A stretch of DNA of 5,491 nt from Woeseiaceae bacterium (GTDB lineage: Bacteria; Pseudomonadota; Gammaproteobacteria; Steroidobacterales; Woeseiaceae): positions 1 through 5,491 of the forward strand of contig WTCH01000107.1 in the NCBI GenBank assembly GCA_013138675.1. The letters are read 5' to 3'. Under the pieces are notes generated by a model. That model saw only the letters and a program-made list of their open reading frames with translations. It did not search any database and had not been told where the DNA came from. Of the stretch, positions 1 through 5,491 are shown piece after piece. Positions within the stretch are counted from its first letter, which is position 1, and each line of letters opens with the position of its first letter. The position numbers were made by a program, and so were the translations under genes.

Positions 1-1469
1 CGACGCTGGGCCAGCTTCGCGCTCTGCACCAACTGGGTTGGCTGCAGCGCGCCCGCTACATCAGCTCGAACTCCGGCGGTAGCTGGGTAGCTGTCCCCTA
101 CACCTGGTTGCCGTCGAGCATAAGCGATGAGCGATTCCTCGGCGCCTACATCGCGCCGGATAAGCTTAGCGACGACAACTTGCGCCCGTCCGTTGTCGAC
201 GAACTGTCACTGAGTACCGCGATTCATAACGCCGGTACCGTTGATGAGCTTCTCGAAATGGGTCGTGGCGACGAAGCCTATTCCGATATTGTCGCGTCAA
301 TATTCCTCGAGCCTTTCGGCCTGCATGACAACGAAAAGTTCTTCACTTTTCACCAGGCTGCACTTGATGCAGCACTTGCAAGCAATCCCCGGTTAAGTGT
401 TGATGATTTTCAACTCGTTGAGCACGACGATCGACCGTACCCAATCGTTACCAGCGTCATGATCGGTCAACAATTGTCCGAGGACCCGGAGGAATATTTC
501 CCAATCGACATGACGGCTCTGTACACCGGAATTCGCGGGCACTTCGAGTTTCAGAAGGATGAACAGACCGTAGTCGTGGGCGGTGGTTACGTCGAGTCGT
601 TTGGCTACGACAGCTACGAACCACACGGCAATACCGGCAATGGTCGATCGCTGGTACGCCTCACTGGCCTGCTTGAGCGCGGCGACAAACCCTACGGTGA
701 CCGCTACCGCTTTACGTTGTCCGATGTCATTGGCGCCACCAGTGCCGCACCGCTTGCGACCCTGTCCCGTAGCGCGGTGCCGAATTTCCTGTTCCCTGAA
801 TTTCGCCACTGGTCTGTAGACCAGGCGGCAGTCGCTCAGTCCGACGAAAGCGTGCGACGTGAAGCGGACGAGTTTCAGCATGGCGATGGCGCCGACATGG
901 ACAACCTTGCATTGACACCTTTGTTAGTACGGAAAACTGAAAACATCCTGGTGTTCATTAACACGCAAGACGCTTTTCAGAGACCGCCTAGCGGATGCGA
1001 AAACATATCGGAGGAGTACCTCACCGATGATGTCATCAGCTATTTCCGACCAACGGGCGTCTTGATACACAACATCGTGTTTCCGAACGCCAGTGCGGAA
1101 CTCGAAACTCTGTGCGAGGCCTTTTCGGCCAGAAAAGAGGCGGGAGAGCCGCTCGTCTATTGCCAGTCCTACAATGTCCTTGAAAACGCCAGGCACGGAA
1201 TCACGCCCTATCGGACATCAGTTTGCTGGGCACACCTGGATCGCACAGACCGCTGGATGGAAACACTGGATCGCACTGCCGGAGACCTTGTTCGCCAGCT
1301 CTATGCAAACGAAGGTACGTTCGACAACTTCCCGCACTACCATACGTTCGCCGAGCAAGGTGTCTCGTTAATTGACCTGAATCGGGAACGCGTGATCGCG
1401 CTTTCGAATCTCACGGCCTGGACCGTTCTCGAGAGCGCCGACTACATTGCAAAAAACCTCGCGCTCTAG
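1..1469 (+). CDS. Patatin/cPLA2-like acyl hydrolase (5'-truncated by window edge)
   Basis: Predicted lipid acyl hydrolase (phospholipase A/lysophospholipase type) with a Ser-Asp dyad. The frame is open from base 3 to the TAG stop, 488 visible residues; a TTG at 108 is not the start, because the family signature lies before it. Visible residues 3-14 read GQLRALHQLGWL, like the helix after the glycine-rich oxyanion loop of patatins, so that loop should lie just off the edge. The nucleophile elbow is YISSNSGGSW, with candidate Ser at 72-74. The second dyad member is the Asp of HGDGADMDNLALTPLL (codon 885-887), followed by the strand ENILVFINT, as usual after the patatin DG[GA] motif. The C-terminal FPHYHTF and LSNLTAW segments resemble large patatin-like proteins. 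No membrane segment is visible. Odd: the elbow is S-N-S-G-G rather than G-x-S-x-G. It converges on and overlaps the next gene by 4 bp. The fold is fairly sure; substrate and cellular location are unknown. Confidence 0.75.
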   Translation, partial: TLGQLRALHQLGWLQRARYISSNSGGSWVAVPYTWLPSSISDERFLGAYIAPDKLSDDNLRPSVVDELSLSTAIHNAGTVDELLEMGRGDEAYSDIVASIFLEPFGLHDNEKFFTFHQAALDAALASNPRLSVDDFQLVEHDDRPYPIVTSVMIGQQLSEDPEEYFPIDMTALYTGIRGHFEFQKDEQTVVVGGGYVESFGYDSYEPHGNTGNGRSLVRLTGLLERGDKPYGDRYRFTLSDVIGATSAAPLATLSRSAVPNFLFPEFRHWSVDQAAVAQSDESVRREADEFQHGDGADMDNLALTPLLVRKTENILVFINTQDAFQRPPSGCENISEEYLTDDVISYFRPTGVLIHNIVFPNASAELETLCEAFSARKEAGEPLVYCQSYNVLENARHGITPYRTSVCWAHLDRTDRWMETLDRTAGDLVRQLYANEGTFDNFPHYHTFAEQGVSLIDLNRERVIALSNLTAWTVLESADYIAKNLAL

Positions 1470-1478
1470 GGCTCGAGG
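1451..1478 (-). terminator. Probable Rho-independent terminator of the minus-strand run
   Basis: On the minus strand, CCTCG (1474-1478) pairs with CGAGG (1457-1461). After one A/G mismatch, two further G-C pairs can form. The stem is followed at once by TTTTTT (1456-1451). The loop contains the oxidoreductase TAG stop. The T-tract is the complement of the AAAAAA in the Ala-Lys-Asn codons near the end of the convergent hydrolase gene. The stem is short, so strength is uncertain. The same hairpin read on the plus strand has no T-tract, so it should act in one direction only. Confidence 0.55.
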
Positions 1479-2569
1479 CTGATGATGATCTTCCCTTGAG
1501 CATGCCCTTCTTCTGAATAACGAATCGCGTCCGGGACCTCGCTTAGCGAGTAACGCCGGTCGATAACGACACTGAGTTCGCCGCGCTCCATCAGGTTAGC
1601 CAGTTCGGCCAGATCATCGCCGTCTATGTGGGCAATCATCAGGCCCATTTCATGGTCAATGAACGGGTTCATTATCATCGCTTTGATGGGGCCCATAAGC
1701 GGCCCGAGCCAGTCGCCCTTCGAGCCGCCGATGATGACGAAACGTCCTTCCGGACTCAACACGCCTCTATTCTCCGACAACGAGTGATTGCCGACCATAT
1801 CGACAATCACATCGAATTTTTCTCCGCCTTGGGTGTAGTCCTCTTTCTTATAATCGATGACGTGATCGGCACCAAGAGAACGCACCATCTCAACATTACG
1901 CGTGCTGCAGACACCGGTCACCTCGGCGCCCATTGATTTCGCGATTTGCACCGCGAATGTGCCAACCCCGCCGGACGCACCATTGATCAACACGGTCTGG
2001 CCTGGCTCAATCTTCCCCTTATCGCGAAGTGCCTGCAGCGCCGTGATCGCCGCTATCGGCAGGGATGCGGCTTCTTCGAACGAGACGTCGTCAGGAATAA
2101 GTGCAGCACGATTTTCGCGGACCGCCAGGTATTCGGCGAACGCACCGGCAGCGCCACCGAACACTCTGTCGCCAGACTTGAACTTTGTCACATCCTTGCC
2201 CGCCGCTTCGACGGTTCCCGCGAAGTCAGCACCGAAACGGATTTGTTTTGGAGATCCCAACCCGGTACCGAGGCGCATGATATAGGGCGAGCCTCGCATG
2301 CCGTGCCAATCGTATGGATTGACGGCCGCAGCATGAACTTTGACCAGCACTTCATCATCGGCGGGTGACGGCTTTTCAATGTCCTCGAGCGTGAGGACCT
2401 CGGGCGGCCCGTAGCAGCGGTTCACGACAGCTTTCATGGTTACTGCTCCTTCTGCAACGCCAGCCACAGGTTCACACTCGGCTGTATAGCTCAGAGTGAA
2501 GGCTAGCGCAGTTATTGCAAGCGCCAGGATGAGCAAGAATCCGCTTGCGATTTTGTATCGTAGTTTCAC
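1466..2569 (-). CDS. Membrane-anchored NAD(P)-dependent MDR oxidoreductase (quinone reductase/zinc-free alcohol dehydrogenase type)
   Basis: Medium-chain dehydrogenase/reductase of the quinone oxidoreductase/zeta-crystallin class, 367 residues from a GTG start. Residues 8-27 form one hydrophobic helix after a Lys/Arg-containing start, so the enzyme is probably anchored in the inner membrane. No lipobox precedes Cys32. The catalytic core starts near Met45 (MKAVVNRCYGPPEVL): GroES-like domain about 45-170, including FGADFAGTVEAAG, then a Rossmann domain with GASGGVG at 197-203. CSTRN (221-225) lies where NADPH-preferring members carry a 2'-phosphate-binding Arg. The GHE catalytic-zinc motif and structural-zinc Cys cluster are absent, as in the zinc-free class. 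Similar proteins often end GHAxGKxxI, as here. The GTG is supported by GGAGG 9 nt upstream and by the 4-bp overlap with the transporter stop; a second good site precedes Met45. Expected reaction: NADPH-dependent reduction of a quinone, enone or related carbonyl. The substrate cannot be told. Confidence 0.88.
   Translation of the reverse strand: MKLRYKIASGFLLILALAITALAFTLSYTAECEPVAGVAEGAVTMKAVVNRCYGPPEVLTLEDIEKPSPADDEVLVKVHAAAVNPYDWHGMRGSPYIMRLGTGLGSPKQIRFGADFAGTVEAAGKDVTKFKSGDRVFGGAAGAFAEYLAVRENRAALIPDDVSFEEAASLPIAAITALQALRDKGKIEPGQTVLINGASGGVGTFAVQIAKSMGAEVTGVCSTRNVEMVRSLGADHVIDYKKEDYTQGGEKFDVIVDMVGNHSLSENRGVLSPEGRFVIIGGSKGDWLGPLMGPIKAMIMNPFIDHEMGLMIAHIDGDDLAELANLMERGELSVVIDRRYSLSEVPDAIRYSEEGHAQGKIIISLEP
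2446..2451 (-). promoter_or_regulatory. Internal Shine-Dalgarno site for an alternative oxidoreductase start (ATG 2435-2437)
   Basis: AAGGAG lies 8 nt before the in-frame ATG encoding Met45 of the oxidoreductase, which is exactly where the conserved MDR core begins. Initiation here would give a 323-residue soluble enzyme without the membrane helix. The site may also be a chance product of the codons for Ala-Glu-Gly-Ala in the linker. Confidence 0.5.
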
Positions 2570-3873
2570 GTTTGAATCCCTCCAGATGGGGTCTCACTTG
2601 CCGGATTGTGTCGCGCCGATGTCTCGTCCATGGCCGCCGCCACCCATAGACCCGACAGTAGCATTGCACCTGCGGTAAACCAGAAGCCCGACTCCAGAGA
2701 ACCGAACGTATCTGCTATTACGCCAAGCGACAAGGCACCGATACCATAACCGAGATCGCGCCAAAATCGATACACGCCGAGACTGGAGCCGCGCCAATCA
2801 GGATGCGATATGTCGCCTACAGCGGCAATAAGTGTGGGATAGAGCAGCGCCATACCGACGCCCGTTACCGCGGCAGTTAGCAACCACGGAATGACTCCAT
2901 CCACCATGACGGTTGCCGCAATGCCCAGCGAACAGATCCACATGCCGGACACGATCGGCCATTTTCGCCCGACCGCGTCGGATAACGGCCCCGTCCAGAG
3001 CTGGCTGCCGCCCCAGACGAAACCATAGACACCAACGACCCAGCCGATCTCGATCAGCGACAAACCTTTGGCGAAGAGATACACGGGGAAAAAAACCCAA
3101 ACGAGCGCGTCCACGAATTTTTCAATGCAGCCTGCCTGCGACAGTGCCGAAAACGTCCGATGCCGGTACGTGACGAGAGTAAAGATCTCTGACGTCGAAG
3201 GATACTCGGACACGTTTGTTGGGAATCGTGGCGTCGGTCCTTCGTGCGTGCCGGACTTGTGAGCTGCCGATTCAGCCTGCGCCCAGGGCAGAGTCTCCCT
3301 GGAAAAAAGCAAAGCGGAAACGAGCGCGAGCACAATAATTGTCAGGCCAAAGACAAACAGACTCATGCGTGGATCAAAATCACTGGCGAGATATCCTGTG
3401 ACGAGTCCCGCCAATGCGACTCCGCTGTACCCAGCGAATTCATTGAAGCCGGTGGCCAGACCACGCTGATCGTGTCGCACGATATCGAGCTTGCTCGTGA
3501 CCGTCATCGACCATGCGAAGCCCTGGTTGATGCCCAACAGAACATTGGCAGCGACAATCCAGTTCCAGGAAGGTGCATAAAGAAAAATGAACGGGATTGG
3601 CAATGCGATGCACCAGCCCCAAATCAGGACGCGGCGCCGGCCAACGGTCTCCGACAATCGGCCAGAGACGAAATTCATCGCGCCTTTGACGAAACCGAAG
3701 CTGACGACGAAGGCCATTAGCAACGTGGCTGAGCCTGCAGCCAGGCCAAATTCGGACTCAGCAAGCACGGGAACGACCGTCCGTTGCATGCCGATCGTGA
3801 GCCCGACAAAAAGAACCTGGATTAGCTGCTGGGAGAACTGTCCCAGGTTCTGGCGAATGCCCTGTTCATACAT
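2566..3873 (-). CDS. Major facilitator superfamily (MFS) transporter
   Basis: Secondary transporter of the inner membrane, 435 residues, typical of the 12-helix MFS. Both halves carry the motif A of the loop between helices 2-3 and 8-9: GRLSETVGRRRVL (71-83) and GPLSDAVGRKWPI (295-307). Hydrophobic helices run from about residue 17 to 190 and 250 to 415, separated by a polar loop (about 191-240) rich in Ser, Thr, Pro and His. GFNEFAGYSGVALAG (142-156) in helix 5 resembles the Gly-rich motif C region. The C-terminal tail (416-435) is polar and cytoplasmic. The ATG start has only a weak Shine-Dalgarno match (ACAGG); another ATG 17 nt upstream is out of frame. It starts 38 bp after the upstream membrane protein gene, and its TGA overlaps the GTG of the oxidoreductase (GTGA), pointing to coupled translation and a shared substrate or stress. 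Substrate and direction of transport cannot be read from the sequence. Confidence 0.9.
   Translation of the reverse strand: MYEQGIRQNLGQFSQQLIQVLFVGLTIGMQRTVVPVLAESEFGLAAGSATLLMAFVVSFGFVKGAMNFVSGRLSETVGRRRVLIWGWCIALPIPFIFLYAPSWNWIVAANVLLGINQGFAWSMTVTSKLDIVRHDQRGLATGFNEFAGYSGVALAGLVTGYLASDFDPRMSLFVFGLTIIVLALVSALLFSRETLPWAQAESAAHKSGTHEGPTPRFPTNVSEYPSTSEIFTLVTYRHRTFSALSQAGCIEKFVDALVWVFFPVYLFAKGLSLIEIGWVVGVYGFVWGGSQLWTGPLSDAVGRKWPIVSGMWICSLGIAATVMVDGVIPWLLTAAVTGVGMALLYPTLIAAVGDISHPDWRGSSLGVYRFWRDLGYGIGALSLGVIADTFGSLESGFWFTAGAMLLSGLWVAAAMDETSARHNPASETPSGGIQT
2579..2583 (-). promoter_or_regulatory. Shine-Dalgarno site for the GTG start of the oxidoreductase
   Basis: GGAGG (within TGGAGGG) lies 9 nt before the GTG at 2567-2569, inside the last codons of the transporter gene. 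Together with the GTGA start/stop overlap it decides in favour of the longer, anchored form as the main product. Confidence 0.7.
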
Positions 3874-3906
3874 AGCCTGTATTCAAACATATTCTTGGCG
3901 GCCGTG

Positions 3907-3919
3907 AGGCCTCAGGCCT
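3907..3919 (-). other. Small hairpin with the upstream gene's stop codon in its loop
   Basis: On the minus strand AGGCC-TGA-GGCCT can form a 5-bp, all but one G-C stem. The 3-nt loop is the TGA stop of the MsrQ-like gene. Overlapping it is a perfect 10-bp palindrome TGAGGCCTCA (3905-3914). No T-tract follows, so it is not an intrinsic terminator. A role in RNA stability or in uncoupling the two genes is possible, and chance is also possible. Confidence 0.3.
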
Positions 3920-4772
3920 TGGCCTTCGTCATCAGGAAAACCCCGAGACCGAATGCAAATAGCGGCAGGAATGGCGTGAACGGCCAATAAGGCAGCCAGA
4001 GCTCCAGGCTTTCAAGGAATGCCGTGGGCTTCAAAACGTTTTCAGCAGACTGCCACCAGACCGAACCCGTATTGGCCGCGACCAGTGCGAACACAATAAT
4101 CGCGCCGCCCAGGAGCTTTGCAGCAGTTGCCGTGTCCTTGAGGCCACCCCGTTTTTTTCCCCACGCCGCAGCTCGCATTGTCCAGGCCAGTAAGCCACCG
4201 CAGTAGTAGATGTAGTCGAGCAGAACCGGAGCTCCGTAGTAGAAAAGATTCCACCAGTAGACGCTGAACGCATAAGCCCATAAGAAATAGATGCCGCTTA
4301 AATGCAGCAAACGCCAATTTCGTGGCTTCAGGAGTTTCCGGCCAGGCTTGAATGAGGTCACCACCATGGCGGTCAGGAAAAGGTAACCCAGAACACCTTC
4401 AATCGCGTCGCGCAGCACATAAACTTCATTGGCGTAGTAGTCGCTATGGATGATCGTCATCCACAGGATAAAGAAACCCTGCCAGGCCATCGCAGCCGCA
4501 AAACACAGGCCCACGTATTTGCGATTACGCAACATCCAGATGCCAAATGGACCAGGGAATAATTTCTGGACGGACGACGACGCGAACGCGATGAACAACA
4601 GCGGCACCGCGCAGCGCACGGAGAGCTGGATCATTGAAGAAACCGCCGGGCCGCTGGACAGATCTGTCCGCGACATGGCGATAATCATGGCGACTGATAT
4701 CGGGCCACTAATGAGCCAGAACAATCTCCTCCCGTTGATAGCTTTATTTTTTAGTAGTTCTTTAAGTGCCAT
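3912..4772 (-). CDS. Multi-helix membrane protein resembling the ferric reductase/MsrQ (YedZ) domain, degenerate haem ligands
   Basis: Inner-membrane protein of 286 residues with about eight hydrophobic helices (near 17-35, 48-66, 87-108, 122-142, 154-175, 182-200, 219-236, 265-282). The middle follows the ferric-reductase-like/MsrQ pattern: RNRKYVGL (82-89) matches the R-R-x-L-G-L before helix 3, SFKPGRKLLKPRNWRLLHLSG (140-160) matches the loop and W-x-x-L-H start of the next haem helix. MsrQ is the haem b partner of a periplasmic methionine-sulfoxide reductase; no msrP-like gene is visible here. Aligned by eye to E. coli YedZ, His157 is kept, but the partner positions are Gln98 and Ser170, so haem binding is doubtful. 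The ATG start lacks a Shine-Dalgarno site; GGGAGGAG (4726-4733) lies inside the gene but fits no in-frame start. It follows a 71-bp gap and precedes the transporter by 38 bp. It could instead be an unrelated polytopic protein; family call moderate, function unknown. Confidence 0.55.
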   Translation of the reverse strand: MALKELLKNKAINGRRLFWLISGPISVAMIIAMSRTDLSSGPAVSSMIQLSVRCAVPLLFIAFASSSVQKLFPGPFGIWMLRNRKYVGLCFAAAMAWQGFFILWMTIIHSDYYANEVYVLRDAIEGVLGYLFLTAMVVTSFKPGRKLLKPRNWRLLHLSGIYFLWAYAFSVYWWNLFYYGAPVLLDYIYYCGGLLAWTMRAAAWGKKRGGLKDTATAAKLLGGAIIVFALVAANTGSVWWQSAENVLKPTAFLESLELWLPYWPFTPFLPLFAFGLGVFLMTKAKA

Positions 4773-4843
4773 GCTTGAGAAACTACATCAAAACTGACCC
4801 TGCCTGTTTGTTAGCGTACCCGTCAGGACGAGCGGTGCCACTA

Positions 4844-5491
4844 TTACTGCACTTCCGACCCCATCGCAATACTGCCAATCAATTGAATGTGTCCTGGCAA
4901 CACCCGACCGGCAAATACAGAATCTGCGAATTTCTCCCAGACTTCGCGGGCACGCTCCGGGCGGCCAGCCGCGATATCGCCCAATGCAGCAGCCGTGACG
5001 AGGTAGTCATGGAATCTTCGCGGCGTCGCTGCATCGTCCGAGAGCAAGCGGCGCGAAGCATCCGCCATTTCGCGTCCGTCACGCTGGGCCACGGCCCGAT
5101 AGAGGTCGAACCACAGCAGTGAGTTCTGTTCCTGTTGCGCTGCGCAGCCTGCAGTAGAAAATGCGTCAACGAGTGCAACGCCCTGCTCCGCGTCGAGAAA
5201 CGGCAACGTACGACTCATTACGTCATTCAAAGAGAATCGAAACCGTGGCGCGTCCTGCCCAAAAACACACGACTGGATCTCGTCGCGCAAAAGATTAGTC
5301 AGGTACATCATGTCTGCCTGCATGTACCGTCCAGTGATGGAAAGCGCTTCAAGCGATGCGTTCTCGACCAGTCTGCGGTACATCCAGATTGCGTTCTGGT
5401 GCTCTCGGACACGACTGAGGAACGGCGTATCCGAAAGATCACTATGCTGAACCCGGTCCCCGGCCAGCATTTCAATGATCGGCAGCGGCGC
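4844..5491 (-). CDS. C-terminal part of an unrecognised, mostly helical protein (truncated by window edge)
   Basis: The frame is open from the right edge to TAA at 4844, giving 215 visible residues. An ATG at 5468-5470 is probably internal, because the seven codons before it stay open (APLPIIE) and it has no clear Shine-Dalgarno site. Composition is soluble and alanine/arginine-rich, with amphipathic stretches suggesting a helical-repeat (TPR-like) fold, for example RRFHDYLVTAAALGDIAAG followed by RPERAREVWEKFAD. No membrane helix or catalytic motif is visible. The PLPIIEMLAG start recalls the P-[IV]-[IV]-E tail of spermidine-synthase-like domains (often after Asp-Asp), some of which carry a helical C-terminal extension; this is a weak guess that needs the missing upstream part. 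It lies 71 bp before the MsrQ-like gene in the same direction with no terminator-like hairpin between them, so read-through is possible. No convincing promoter was seen in that gap either. Confidence 0.7.
   Translation of the reverse strand, partial: APLPIIEMLAGDRVQHSDLSDTPFLSRVREHQNAIWMYRRLVENASLEALSITGRYMQADMMYLTNLLRDEIQSCVFGQDAPRFRFSLNDVMSRTLPFLDAEQGVALVDAFSTAGCAAQQEQNSLLWFDLYRAVAQRDGREMADASRRLLSDDAATPRRFHDYLVTAAALGDIAAGRPERAREVWEKFADSVFAGRVLPGHIQLIGSIAMGSEVQ

Noticed and set aside
108..110. TTG as the start of the hydrolase gene
   Set aside because: The frame is open back to base 3 and encodes the nucleophile elbow and preceding helix before this codon, so it is internal.
393..1196. Antisense open frames inside the hydrolase gene (393-881, 727-918 and 924-1196, minus strand)
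   Set aside because: Their translations look low-complexity and Arg-rich with no recognisable motif, and they lie opposite a frame with clear family motifs.
1236..1276. 11-bp direct repeat CTGGATCGCAC, copies at 1236 and 1266
   Set aside because: It encodes Leu-Asp-Arg-Thr twice within the hydrolase; with only two short copies it is best explained by amino acid repetition or chance.
1474..1525. Intrinsic terminator for the plus-strand hydrolase
   Set aside because: The shared hairpin is followed on the plus strand by CTGATGATGA, with no T-tract.
1628..3907. Plus-strand open frames opposite the oxidoreductase and transporter genes
   Set aside because: The minus-strand frames carry the Rossmann and MFS motifs; the plus-strand products show none and overlap one another.
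4726..4733. GGGAGGAG as the ribosome site for a shorter MsrQ-like protein
   Set aside because: The following in-frame TTG is 1 nt away and the next ATG (Met29) is 37 nt away, so neither spacing works; Met29 would also remove most of helix 1.
4773..4843. Terminator or promoter in the 71-bp gap between the two right-hand genes
   Set aside because: The only inverted repeat is CGTC-CT-GACG, with a 2-nt loop and no T-tract, and no convincing -35/-10 pair was seen.

Overview
The window looks like a piece of a moderately GC-rich (by eye about 55%) bacterial chromosome. Tight gene packing, Shine-Dalgarno sites and protein flavours fit a proteobacterium, possibly a free-living gammaproteobacterium, but no marker gene is present, so this taxonomic reading is inference. 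Coding density is close to 100%: two small intergenic gaps (71 and 38 bp), two 4-bp overlaps, and no stretch over 300 bases without a gene. I saw no RNA gene, CRISPR array, insertion sequence or attachment site.

Layout. The left quarter (1-1469, plus strand) is the 3' part of a patatin/cPLA2-like lipid acyl hydrolase whose start lies off the left edge. The rest (1466-5491) is a minus-strand run, read right to left: the C-terminal part of an unrecognised helical protein (4844-5491, cut by the right edge), an eight-helix membrane protein resembling the ferric-reductase/MsrQ (YedZ) domain but lacking most haem-ligand histidines (3912-4772), a 12-helix MFS transporter (2566-3873), and a zinc-free quinone-oxidoreductase-type MDR enzyme with an N-terminal membrane anchor (1466-2569). 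The last two overlap by GTGA and are probably translationally coupled. The run ends at a probable intrinsic terminator (1451-1478) whose T-tract lies inside the end of the convergent hydrolase gene.

How they might work together. The transporter and anchored oxidoreductase are the firmest pair: uptake or export of a small molecule linked to its NADPH-dependent reduction at the inner membrane is a reasonable inference, but no substrate can be read from the sequence. Whether the MsrQ-like protein and the right-edge gene belong to the same transcript is less certain. No clearly new defence or mobile system is visible. The most notable points are the two good translation starts of the oxidoreductase (anchored and soluble forms), the degenerate haem-ligand set of the MsrQ-like protein, and the terminator/stop arrangement at the convergent junction.
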